Source of the DNA: Burkholderiales bacterium
GTDB lineage: Bacteria > Pseudomonadota > Gammaproteobacteria > Burkholderiales > JAEUMW01
Direction: 5' to 3'
DNA: 14,259 nucleotides
NCBI GenBank assembly: GCA_016791285.1
Contig: JAEUMX010000193.1
Location: 1-14,259, forward strand
The notes beneath the pieces were generated by a model that did no database searches, was not told where the DNA came from, and saw only the letters and a program-made list of their open reading frames with translations. The position numbers were made by a program, and so were the translations under genes. This document shows, piece by piece, positions 1 to 7,031 of the stretch; within the stretch, counting starts at the first letter, position 1, and each line of letters begins with the position of its first letter.

Positions 1-461
1 GCGCAGATGAGCTTCTTCGGCCCCTTGGCACGGATCGCGTGCAGCGCGGCGATCATGGTCGAACCGGTGGCAAGCCCGTCGTCGACGACGATGACCGTGC
101 GCCCGGCGGGATCGATGGGCGGCCTCACCGGCGTGTACTGCGCGCGCCGCCGCGCCATCAGCGCCACCTGGGCCGCGCACTCGGCCTCGATGTAATCGTC
201 GTCGATCCCCATGCGGCGCGCGTGATCGGCGAGGTAGGTCCAGCCGGTCTCGTCCACCGCCCCGATCGCGAACTCGGGACTGCCCGGCGCAGGGAGCTTG
301 CGCACCAGCACCACGTCGACCTCGCCACCGAGCTGCGACGCGATCACCTTCGCCATGCCCACCGCGCCGCGGGGAATGGCCAGCACGAGAGGGTTCTCCC
401 CCTGGTACGCAGCCAGCGCGTCCGCGAGCCGGTGCGCTGCGTCAGTCCGATCCATGAACAT
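1..461 (-). CDS. Phosphoribosyltransferase family protein (partial, 3' end outside window)
   Basis: The first 153 residues of a PRTase-fold protein are visible; the C-terminus lies off the left edge. The diagnostic feature is the PRPP-binding loop at about residues 122-135, reading TVIVVDDGLATGST, with the acidic pair D127-D128. The N-terminus (MFMDRTDAAHRLADAL, then LAIPRGAVGMA and LVRKLPAPGSPEFAIGAV) fits stand-alone predicted phosphoribosyltransferases of about 220 residues, often annotated only as 'phosphoribosyltransferase'. The true substrate cannot be told from sequence. I chose the ATG at 461-459 because a GGGGGA stretch lies about 8 bases upstream; a second ATG two codons in (455) is possible. 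It starts 20 bases after the lipoprotein gene's stop on the same strand, so the two are probably co-transcribed. Confidence 0.85.
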   Translation of the reverse strand, partial: MFMDRTDAAHRLADALAAYQGENPLVLAIPRGAVGMAKVIASQLGGEVDVVLVRKLPAPGSPEFAIGAVDETGWTYLADHARRMGIDDDYIEAECAAQVALMARRRAQYTPVRPPIDPAGRTVIVVDDGLATGSTMIAALHAIRAKGPKKLIC

Positions 462-481
462 CGCTGTTTCCCCCAACCTGG

Positions 482-1201
482 CTAGCGGCTCGACACCCCC
501 TCGCGCTCGCGCACCTTGTCCCGCAGCTCGACGAGCTTGTCGGCGATGGTCTGCACCGTTGCCTTCACGTCGCGTTCGGGGGCTCCTTTTTCCAGCACGA
601 ACTTGGCGGCGACGACATAGGGGTTGCGGGTGAGAAGTCCTCCCGGCAGCCGTTCGGGGTCCGTGTGGGTGCCGAGAATGACGAAGGGCGCCTCGGGCTG
701 ATCGGCGAGGTCGCTCACCGCGACCTGCACTTCCATCCTGGGCGCGCCGGCACCGAACCCGACCACCGCCCGCCTCATCGTGTTGCCTTCGCTTGCCTCG
801 GTGAAGACGCCGCGAACGAGCCAACCCGACGCTGGCAGCGGCGCTCCGGGCGCGAGCCGGCGGGCGGGTATCCCCGCCCGATTCAAATCCTCGGTCAGCG
901 ACTGTGCCGTCAGGTTCACGATCTTCGCCGCCTGCTCGGCCGCATCATGACCCTCCCCAGGCAAGCCCAACAAGCGCGGACGCTCGAGGGCGCCACTGCC
1001 CGCCTCCTGCGCCTGTGCATCCAGCCGGAAGTCCGCGACATAGACGATTTGCGGCAGCGAAACCTGGGGTCGCGGGACAGCGGTCTGGCTCTCTACCTTG
1101 GCCCCGCCCATGATCGCGTGTCGCACCGGCGCGGGGCGCCCGGCGCAGCCGGTCAGCACGATGCCGATGGCGAGCGCGGCGAAGAGAATCGGTCTTGTCA
1201 T
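482..1201 (-). CDS. DUF4410-like lipoprotein
   Basis: A 239-residue predicted lipoprotein. Its signal peptide (MTRPILFAALAIGIVLTGC) carries one positive charge, a hydrophobic stretch and a lipobox LTGC, with the lipidated cysteine at residue 19. The mature part contains QIVYVADFRLD near its start and a central GWLVRGVFTEASEGNTMRRA followed by VGFGAGAPRMEVQVAVSDLA. This is the pattern I associate with DUF4410 proteins, which have no assigned role. The C-terminus is charged and helical. The open frame extends nine codons upstream to 1228, but the ATG at 1201 places the signal peptide correctly and has an AAGGAG Shine-Dalgarno at 1212-1217, ten bases upstream. It probably leads a two-gene operon with the phosphoribosyltransferase. 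The lipobox is clear; the family call is from memory of the motif. Confidence 0.82.
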   Translation of the reverse strand: MTRPILFAALAIGIVLTGCAGRPAPVRHAIMGGAKVESQTAVPRPQVSLPQIVYVADFRLDAQAQEAGSGALERPRLLGLPGEGHDAAEQAAKIVNLTAQSLTEDLNRAGIPARRLAPGAPLPASGWLVRGVFTEASEGNTMRRAVVGFGAGAPRMEVQVAVSDLADQPEAPFVILGTHTDPERLPGGLLTRNPYVVAAKFVLEKGAPERDVKATVQTIADKLVELRDKVREREGVSSR

Positions 1202-1390
1202 GGTGATCTTGCTCCTTGGCGCGTCCACATCACCCGTTCGAGAATATCCCCGCCCTGTCCAGTCCCATGATTATGATAGGACGATCGCGCGGCGCCGGGT
1301 TCGCGTTCTTGCCATCGCGCTACCGGTGCGCCGCCACAGACCCCGCGCGGCTCGCCCCGGTTTCTTTCCCTATAATGGCGCCCTCTCACG
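1202..1390. other. Divergent intergenic spacer between lipoprotein gene and mfd
   Basis: This 189-base spacer has no plausible gene. It must carry outward promoters for both flanking genes. On the plus side the only clear element is a TATAAT just before mfd. On the minus side the overlapping hexamers TATCAT and CATAAT (1270-1278) are the best -10 candidates for the lipoprotein gene, but neither has a convincing -35 box. Confidence 0.5.
1371..1376 (+). promoter_or_regulatory. Probable -10 box of the mfd promoter (TATAAT)
   Basis: A perfect TATAAT ends 14 bases before the first possible mfd ATG. No recognisable TTGACA lies 16-18 bases upstream. If this box is used, transcription would start near 1383, giving a leader of only about 8 bases to the ATG at 1391 or about 17 to the ATG at 1400. 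Confidence 0.55.
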
Positions 1391-4300
1391 ATGCGCCCGA
1401 TGACTTTTCCCGTCGACCTGCCGCGCCCCGGCGCGCGCCTGCGCGTGCCGGTTCTGCACGGCTCGAGCGACGCGCTCTTCCTGGCCGAAGCGGCCGCCTG
1501 CACACGCCCGCTCGTGGTCGTCACGGCCACCGCGCACCACGCCCAGCGGCTCAAGGCGGAGATCCCCTTCTTCGCCCCGAGCTTGCGCGTCGCCCTGCTG
1601 CCGGACTGGGAGACGCTGCCCTACGATCACTTCTCCCCGCACCAGGATCTGGTATCGGAGCGGCTCGCAACCCTGCACCAGATCACGCGCGACGACTGCG
1701 ACGTGGTGCTCGTTCCGATCGCAACCGCGCTCGGCCGCCTGCCGCCGCTGGAGTACCTCGCGGCTTACACGTTTTGGCTGCAGCAGGGTGAGAAGCTTGC
1801 CATCGACGCGTTGCGCACGCAGCTCACGGTCGCGAGCTACACCCACGTCTCGCAGGTGCTCTCGCCGGGCGAGTACAGCGTGCGCGGCGGTCTCATCGAC
1901 CTCTTTCCGATGGGCAGCGTGCTGCCGTACCGCATCGATCTCCTCGACGACGAGATCGAAAGCATCCGCACCTTCGACGTGGAAACTCAGCGCAGCATCT
2001 ACAAGGTGGGCGAGATCCGCCTGCTCCCCGCCCGCGAGTTCCCGCTCGACGAAGCCGGTCGCACGCGCTTCCGCCAGAGCTTCCGCGAGCGCTTCGAAGG
2101 CGACCCCTCACGAGCGCCGCTCTACAAGGACGTGAGCAAGGGCTTGGCGCCCGCGGGGATCGAATACTATCTGCCGCTGTTCTTCGAGCACACCGCGACC
2201 TTGATCGACTACCTGCCCAAGCAGGCGACCATCTGCCTGCACGGCGAGCTCGAGGACGCGGCGCTGCAGTTCTGGCGCGACACCGATGCGCGTTACGACG
2301 TCCTGAAGGGGGACCGCACGCGTCCGGTGCTGCCGCCGCAGGATCTCTACCTCACGCCCGATGCACTGTTCGGCGCGGTCAAGCGCTTTCCGCGCATCGA
2401 GGTGGCAGGCGGTACCGCGTCGGGAGAGAGCGGCTTCACCACCGCGCTGCCCGACGTGCAGGCGGACCGCCGTGCGGACCATCCGCTCGCGAGGCTCGAT
2501 GCGTTTCTCGATACTTGCGGGCTGCGCACGCTGATCGTTGCCGAGACCCTCGGGCGACGCGAGACGATGCTCGCGTACTTCGCCGAGTATGGTTTGCATC
2601 CGGTCGTGTGCGAGACCTTCGACGCATTCCTCGGCGCGGCCGATCCGGTGATGCTCGCCGTGGCGCCCGTGCTGAACGGCTTCGTCCATCCTGGTGCGGG
2701 CCTCGCGGTGGTGACGGAGGCGGAGCTCTATCCGACCGTCGCACGGACCCGCGGCGGACGCGAAGGGGCGCGCCGGACGACCACCGAAGGCATGCTGCGC
2801 GACCTGTCGGAGGTCAAGCTCGGCGATCCGGTCGTGCATGAGCAGCACGGCGTCGGGCGTTACCGGGGGCTCGTCAATCTCGATCTCGGCGACGGTGCGA
2901 CCGAGTTCCTGCTGCTCGAATACGAAGGCGGCGACAAGCTCTACGTACCGGTCGCGCAGCTCTTCCTGATCAGCCGTTACACCGGGGGACCGGCGGACTG
3001 CGCGCCGCTGCACAAGCTCGGCACCGAGCAGTGGGAGAAGGCGAAGCGCAAGGCTGCCGCGCAAGTGCGGGACACGGCGGCCGAACTGCTCAACCTCTAC
3101 GCGCAGCGGGCCGCGCGCGTGGGTCACGCGTTCGCACTCTCGCACCACGATTACGAAGCGTTCGCGGAGGGCTTTCCGTTCGAGGAGACCCCCGATCAGC
3201 AGGCCGCCATCGAAGCCGTGCTGGGCGACCTGCAGCAGGGCAGGCCGATGGATCGCCTCGTCTGCGGCGACGTCGGTTTCGGCAAAACCGAGGTCGCGTT
3301 GCGCGCGGCCTTCGTCGCCGTGACCGAAGGCCGACAGGTCGCGGTGCTGGTCCCGACCACGCTGCTCGCGGAACAGCACTTCAACAACTTCTCCGATCGC
3401 TTCGCCGAGTGGCCGGTCAAGCTCGCCGAGCTCTCGCGCTTCCGCTCGGCCAAGGAAACGAGCGCCGCGCTCAAGGCATTGACCGAAGGCCGCCTCGACA
3501 TCGTCATCGGCACCCACAAGCTCCTGCAGAAGGATGTCAAGTTCAAGAATCTCGGGCTCGTCATCATCGACGAGGAGCACCGCTTCGGCGTGCGCCAGAA
3601 GGAGCGGCTGAAGGCGTTGCGCGCCGAGGTGGACGTGCTGACGCTCACCGCGACCCCGATCCCGCGCACGCTCGCGATGTCGCTCGAGGGGCTGCGCGAT
3701 TTTTCCGTCATCAGCACCGCGCCGCAGCGACGTCTCGCGATCAAGACGTTCGTGGCACCGTGGTCACCCAGCCTCGTGCGCGAGGCGCTGCTGCGGGAGA
3801 TCAAGCGCGGCGGCCAGGTGTACTTCGTCCACAACGAGATCGAAACCATCTACGCCATGGAGGAGAAGCTGAAGGCGCTGCTGCCCGAGGCGACGATCCG
3901 CGTCGCCCATGGCCAGATGCGGGAGCGCGAGCTGGAGCACGCGATGCGCGACTTCTACCAACAGCGCTTCAACGTGCTGCTGTGCACGACCATCATCGAA
4001 ACCGGCATCGACGTGCCCAACGCCAACACGATCGTGATCAACCGCGCCGACATGTTCGGGCTCGCGCAGCTGCACCAGCTCCGGGGTCGCGTCGGCCGCT
4101 CGCATCACCAGGCGTACGCCTTCCTCTTCACGCCCGACGAAGGCGCAATCACCGCGCAGGCGAAGAAGCGATTGGAAGCGATCCAGATGATGGAGGAGCT
4201 CGGCGCCGGCTTCTTCCTCGCCATGCACGATCTCGAGATCCGCGGCGCGGGCGAGGTGCTCGGCGAGTCCCAGAGCGGCGACATGCAGGAGATCGGCTTC

Positions 4301-4834
4301 ACGCTCTATGCGGACATGCTCGCCAACGCGGTGCGGTCACTGAAGGAAGGGCGCGAGCCCGATCTTTCCGCGCCGCTTCGGGTGGCCGCCGAGATCAACC
4401 TGCACGCTCCCGCGCTCTTGCCGGCGGACTACTGCCCCGACGTGCACGAGCGGCTCGTCCTCTACAAGCGGCTCGCGAACTGCGAGACGCTGGACGAGCT
4501 CGAAGCGCTGCACGAGGAGCTGGTCGATCGCTTCGGGTTGCTTCCGGATGCGGGGCAGACCCTGCTCGAATGCCACCGCCTGCGGCTCCTTGGCGAGCCG
4601 CTCGGCGTCACCCGCATCGACGCCACCGCCGATGCCATCACCATCCAGTTCGTCAAGAATCCGCCAATCGACCCCGCCCGCATCATCCGGCTCATCCAGA
4701 GCGGCAAAGGTTACCGCCTCGCGGGCCCGGAGCGTCTGCGGGTGGATGTCAAATTGCCGACCGAGAACGCGCGGGCGCAGCGGGTGCGCGAGATCTTCGT
4801 GGAGCTGGGTGCCAGATCCGGTTTCCGGTTGTAA
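1391..4834 (+). CDS. mfd: Transcription-repair coupling factor Mfd
   Basis: At 1147 residues this is essentially the length of E. coli Mfd (1148). Mfd is an ATP-driven translocase that removes RNA polymerase stalled at DNA lesions and recruits UvrA. Domains in order: a UvrB-like N-terminal module with LPDWETLPYDHFSPHQD and GEYSVRGGLIDLFPMGS; the RNA-polymerase-interacting CarD-like domain from about residue 478 (GDPVVHEQHGVGRYRG through YVPVAQLFLISRYTG); an SF2 helicase core with Walker A GDVGFGKT (626-633, K632), DEEH box (727-730), TATPIPRTLAMSL, and motif VI RGRVGRS (898-904); then a C-terminal TRCF domain. All helicase motifs are intact. The start is either the ATG at 1391 or the one at 1400; neither has a Shine-Dalgarno sequence. 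The next gene begins 60 bases downstream. Confidence 0.98.
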   Translation: MRPMTFPVDLPRPGARLRVPVLHGSSDALFLAEAAACTRPLVVVTATAHHAQRLKAEIPFFAPSLRVALLPDWETLPYDHFSPHQDLVSERLATLHQITRDDCDVVLVPIATALGRLPPLEYLAAYTFWLQQGEKLAIDALRTQLTVASYTHVSQVLSPGEYSVRGGLIDLFPMGSVLPYRIDLLDDEIESIRTFDVETQRSIYKVGEIRLLPAREFPLDEAGRTRFRQSFRERFEGDPSRAPLYKDVSKGLAPAGIEYYLPLFFEHTATLIDYLPKQATICLHGELEDAALQFWRDTDARYDVLKGDRTRPVLPPQDLYLTPDALFGAVKRFPRIEVAGGTASGESGFTTALPDVQADRRADHPLARLDAFLDTCGLRTLIVAETLGRRETMLAYFAEYGLHPVVCETFDAFLGAADPVMLAVAPVLNGFVHPGAGLAVVTEAELYPTVARTRGGREGARRTTTEGMLRDLSEVKLGDPVVHEQHGVGRYRGLVNLDLGDGATEFLLLEYEGGDKLYVPVAQLFLISRYTGGPADCAPLHKLGTEQWEKAKRKAAAQVRDTAAELLNLYAQRAARVGHAFALSHHDYEAFAEGFPFEETPDQQAAIEAVLGDLQQGRPMDRLVCGDVGFGKTEVALRAAFVAVTEGRQVAVLVPTTLLAEQHFNNFSDRFAEWPVKLAELSRFRSAKETSAALKALTEGRLDIVIGTHKLLQKDVKFKNLGLVIIDEEHRFGVRQKERLKALRAEVDVLTLTATPIPRTLAMSLEGLRDFSVISTAPQRRLAIKTFVAPWSPSLVREALLREIKRGGQVYFVHNEIETIYAMEEKLKALLPEATIRVAHGQMRERELEHAMRDFYQQRFNVLLCTTIIETGIDVPNANTIVINRADMFGLAQLHQLRGRVGRSHHQAYAFLFTPDEGAITAQAKKRLEAIQMMEELGAGFFLAMHDLEIRGAGEVLGESQSGDMQEIGFTLYADMLANAVRSLKEGREPDLSAPLRVAAEINLHAPALLPADYCPDVHERLVLYKRLANCETLDELEALHEELVDRFGLLPDAGQTLLECHRLRLLGEPLGVTRIDATADAITIQFVKNPPIDPARIIRLIQSGKGYRLAGPERLRVDVKLPTENARAQRVREIFVELGARSGFRL

Positions 4835-4839
4835 GCTCA

Positions 4840-4845
4840 TATACT
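4840..4845 (+). promoter_or_regulatory. Possible -10 box (TATACT) ahead of the heavy-metal-associated gene
   Basis: TATACT lies just after the mfd stop, within the 60-base gap before the metal-binding gene. It matches the consensus at five of six positions and would start transcription near 4852. I found no -35 box at normal spacing and no CueR-type dyad, so read-through from mfd is equally possible. Confidence 0.25.
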
Positions 4846-4894
4846 CACGTGCCTTCTCGGTGCTCTGGGTGTCCCCCTTTCGAGGTGTATGCAA

Positions 4895-5101
4895 ATGGAA
4901 ACCGTAACGATCAAAGTAGACGGCATGACCTGCGGCGGTTGTGTCGCGAGTGTCACGCGCGTCGTGCAGGCCGTACCCGGAGTCGAACGCGTCGATGTGT
5001 CGCTCGACAAAGGTGAAGCCGTCGTGACGTACGACGGCACGAAGGCGCAGCCGGCAGCCTTCAAGGCGGCAATCGCCGCCGCCGGTTTCGACGCCGCCTG
5101 A
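4895..5101 (+). CDS. Heavy-metal-associated (HMA) domain protein, CopZ-like
   Basis: A single stand-alone HMA domain of 68 residues, the size of bacterial copper chaperones such as CopZ. The metal-binding loop reads GMTCGGC, with cysteines at residues 13 and 16, near the end of the first beta strand (METVTIKVDG). The rest follows the fold: a helix (VASVTRVVQAVPGVERVDV), LDKGEAVVTYDG, and a C-terminal helix ending in the AAIAAAGFDA typical of the family. Such proteins pass Cu(I), or sometimes other soft metals, to P-type ATPases or regulators; no ATPase or regulator is next to it, so the metal is not known. An upstream in-frame ATG at 4889 exists, but the GAGGT at 4882-4886 lies only 2 bases before it and 8 before 4895, so the second ATG is preferred. 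Confidence 0.9.
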   Translation: METVTIKVDGMTCGGCVASVTRVVQAVPGVERVDVSLDKGEAVVTYDGTKAQPAAFKAAIAAAGFDAA

Positions 5102-5124
5102 GCGGCGGCGCGGTCCGTGACCGC
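5092..5124 (+). other. Two GC-rich hairpins across the stop and start junction
   Basis: A 7-base-pair stem (5092-5098 with 5104-5110, loop TGAGC) spans the stop codon of the metal-binding gene. A second 6-base-pair stem (5110-5115 with 5119-5124) holds the GTG start of the next gene at its loop edge. The two stems share base 5110, so only one base pair separates their full forms. There is no T-run, so neither looks like an intrinsic terminator. They could modulate translation of the transporter gene, or could be a chance effect of high GC. Confidence 0.3.
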
Positions 5125-5977
5125 CGCGGCGCTCGCGCTGGTACTCGTCGCCGCATTCACGCACGCGAGCTGGAACTACCTGCTGAAGCGCTCCGGCGGC
5201 GGCATCGGCTTCGTCTGGCTGTTCGCCGCGGTCTCGGCCCTTCTTTACGCGCCGCTCGCGCTCGGCACCTTCCTCTGGCTCGAGCCCGACCTCGGCTGGG
5301 CGCACCTGGCCGCGGCGGCGGCGAGCGCGGCCCTGCACACGGTCTACTATCTGCTGCTCGACCGTGGCTATCGTCACGGCGACCTCTCGCTCGTCTACCC
5401 CATCGCTCGCGCCACGGGTCCGTTGCTGACCGTCGTATTGGCGATGCTGCTCCTGGCCGAGCGCCCCGCCCCGATCGCGCTCGCGGGTGCGCTCCTGATC
5501 AGCGCCGGCGGCTTGCTGCTGACGGGCGATCCGCGGGCGCTGCGCAGCAAGGGCATCGAGCACGCGGTGCTGATCGCGCTCGCGACCGGTGTCACGATCG
5601 CCGCCTACACGCTGGTCGACAAGACCGCCGTGGCGATCCTGCTGACGCCGCCGATCCTGCAGGACTGGATGACCAACGTCGGCCGCGTCGCGCTGATGGC
5701 CCCGCTCGTGCGCACACGAGGAGAGGCGGTCCGCGCGGCTTGGCGCGAGCATCGCGGCGACGTACTCGCCGTGGCGGTCCTCTGCCCCCTGTCGTATATT
5801 CTGGTGCTGACTGCAATGCAGCTCACGCTGGTGAGCTACGTCGCGCCGGCGCGAGAGGTGAGCATTCTGATCGCTGCATTCCTCGGCGCACGGCTCCTGT
5901 CGGAAGGCGACGCGCGCCGGCGGGGGATCGCGGCGGCACTGATGAGCGTCGGGGTGATCGCGCTTGCTCTGGCGTGA
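5117..5977 (+). CDS. EamA/DMT-family transporter
   Basis: A 286-residue integral membrane protein with about nine or ten hydrophobic segments in two repeated halves, the usual arrangement and length of EamA (drug/metabolite transporter superfamily) proteins. The first helix includes the family-like AAFTHASWNYLLKR. The end of the first half carries GDLSLVYPIARATGPLLTVVLAMLLLAERP. The equivalent point of the second half reads SYVAPAREVSILIAAFLGARLLSEG. The substrate cannot be predicted. The start is a GTG at 5117 with no good Shine-Dalgarno; it lies 15 bases after the metal-binding gene, suggesting co-transcription and perhaps translational coupling. The adjacent CopZ-like gene does not by itself imply metal transport. 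Confidence 0.88.
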   Translation: MTAAALALVLVAAFTHASWNYLLKRSGGGIGFVWLFAAVSALLYAPLALGTFLWLEPDLGWAHLAAAAASAALHTVYYLLLDRGYRHGDLSLVYPIARATGPLLTVVLAMLLLAERPAPIALAGALLISAGGLLLTGDPRALRSKGIEHAVLIALATGVTIAAYTLVDKTAVAILLTPPILQDWMTNVGRVALMAPLVRTRGEAVRAAWREHRGDVLAVAVLCPLSYILVLTAMQLTLVSYVAPAREVSILIAAFLGARLLSEGDARRRGIAAALMSVGVIALALA

Positions 5978-5986
5978 AGGAGGCCG

Positions 5987-6220
5987 ATGGACGCACTGCT
6001 CACGGAAATCTATCGACCGGCCGACCTCCAGGAGCTGGTGATGATCAAGATGCTGCTGGAGCGGGAGGGCGTGGACTACGTGATCACCAACGAACATCTG
6101 GCGAGCGTGCTGCCGATGTTCGGCCCGGTCGGCGTCTCGGGCATGCGCCTCATGGTGGCGACCGGGCGCGCGGCGGAGATCTCCACCCTGTTGCGGGAGG
6201 AGCTCGGACTCGGCAGTTAG
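5987..6220 (+). CDS. Small DUF2007-like protein
   Basis: A 77-residue soluble protein, MDALLTEIYRPADLQELVMI onward, followed by KMLLEREGVDYVITNEH, FGPVGVSGMRLMVA and a C-terminal helix. The pattern (address-like start, a helix around 'LLEREGV', a glycine-rich loop then a strand) matches small DUF2007 proteins, sometimes annotated as putative signal-transducing proteins; the molecular role is unknown. An AAGGAGG at 5977-5983 overlaps the transporter stop codon and lies only 3 bases from the ATG, an unusually tight spacing that still gives a strong ribosome site. It is the last gene of the plus-strand run; bamD converges on it with its stop 4 bases away and no visible terminator between them. 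Confidence 0.75.
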   Translation: MDALLTEIYRPADLQELVMIKMLLEREGVDYVITNEHLASVLPMFGPVGVSGMRLMVATGRAAEISTLLREELGLGS

Positions 6221-6224
6221 CCGC

Positions 6225-7031
6225 TCAGTTGGTGTTCCAGATCTGCCACCACTGCTTGTGCGGGTTGCTGCCGAGCTTGTACCTGGTGTCCGGGAAGTTG
6301 GCGACGAGCACGCGCTCGGCGTCGTCGCGCAGATCGGTGAGGCCGAGCTTGTCGTAGCTCATCGCCATGATGACGAGCGCCTCTTCGTTGGCCGGGGCCT
6401 GCGGATAGCGGGTAAGTGCGTTCTGGCCGCGGTTGGCGGCGGCGACGTATGCCCCGCGCTTGTAGTAGAAGCGCGCGACGGCCACCTCGTGCGAGGCGAG
6501 CGCATTGAGCAGGTAGTTCATCCGCGCGATGGCATCGGGCGTGTACTTGCTGTTCGGGAAGCGCACCGTCAGGTCGCGGAAGGCGTCGTACGATTCGCGC
6601 AGCGCCTTCGGGTCGCGCTCCGTCATGTCCTGCCCGCTCAGATTGCCCATGAACCCCAGGTCTTCGTTGAAATTCGCGAGCCCCTTCAGGTAGTAGGCAT
6701 AGTCGACGGCGACGTGATTCGGATGCAGCTTGATGAAGCGATCGCAGGCCGCCACCGCCGAGACGGACTGGCGGTCCTTGTAATAGGCATATGCGACGTC
6801 GAGCTGCGCCTGCTGTGCGTAGCGGCCGTACGGGTAGCGCGATTCCAGCGTTTCGTAGAGCTTGATCGCCCTTTCGTAGTTGCCGTCGGCGAGTTCGCTG
6901 CGTGCCTCGGAATACAGCTTCTGCGCCGACCAGCCCTTGGTCTCGTCGTACTTCTCGGGCAGCAAGCCACAGCCGGCGACGAGGACGAGCGATAGGAGAA
7001 GGCTCAGGGCGAGGGCTACACTGCGCGGCAT
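6225..7031 (-). CDS. bamD: Outer membrane assembly lipoprotein BamD
   Basis: A 268-residue lipoprotein of the BamD (ComL) family, part of the BAM complex that folds beta-barrel proteins into the outer membrane. The signal peptide MPRSVALALSLLLSLVLVAG ends at cysteine 21 in the lipobox LVAGC. The mature protein is a run of TPR-like helical repeats: AQKLYSEARSELADGNYERA, YETLESRYPYGRYAQQAQLD, AYAYYKD, FIKLHPNHVAVDYAYYLKGL, VRFPNSKYTPDA, YYKRGAYVAAANR and a final LVANFPDT. These align well with E. coli BamD (245 residues). The frame can begin four codons earlier at a GTG (7043), which would still leave a good signal peptide; I prefer the ATG at 7031. Neither has a clear Shine-Dalgarno. It is divergent from rluD. 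Confidence 0.96.
   Translation of the reverse strand: MPRSVALALSLLLSLVLVAGCGLLPEKYDETKGWSAQKLYSEARSELADGNYERAIKLYETLESRYPYGRYAQQAQLDVAYAYYKDRQSVSAVAACDRFIKLHPNHVAVDYAYYLKGLANFNEDLGFMGNLSGQDMTERDPKALRESYDAFRDLTVRFPNSKYTPDAIARMNYLLNALASHEVAVARFYYKRGAYVAAANRGQNALTRYPQAPANEEALVIMAMSYDKLGLTDLRDDAERVLVANFPDTRYKLGSNPHKQWWQIWNTN

Noticed and set aside
31..48. TGGCAC followed by GTGCA, resembling a sigma-54 promoter
   Set aside because: The spacing and second element do not fit the consensus, and it lies within the phosphoribosyltransferase coding region.
2108..3580. 490-codon minus-strand open frame
   Set aside because: Antisense to mfd with mirror-frame composition; no recognisable motif or ribosome site.
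3031..5016. 661-codon open frame on the plus strand
   Set aside because: It overlaps mfd in another frame, is extremely Arg/Ala/Gly-rich with no domain-like pattern, and is a GC-driven shadow.
4337..6097. 586-codon minus-strand open frame
   Set aside because: It spans mfd, the CopZ-like and EamA genes in antisense; Arg-, Gln- and His-rich shadow composition.
6880..7029. Upstream extension of the rluD frame
   Set aside because: It lies antisense to the 5' end of bamD and adds 50 residues that do not resemble the family; the ATG at 7030 precedes the S4 domain.
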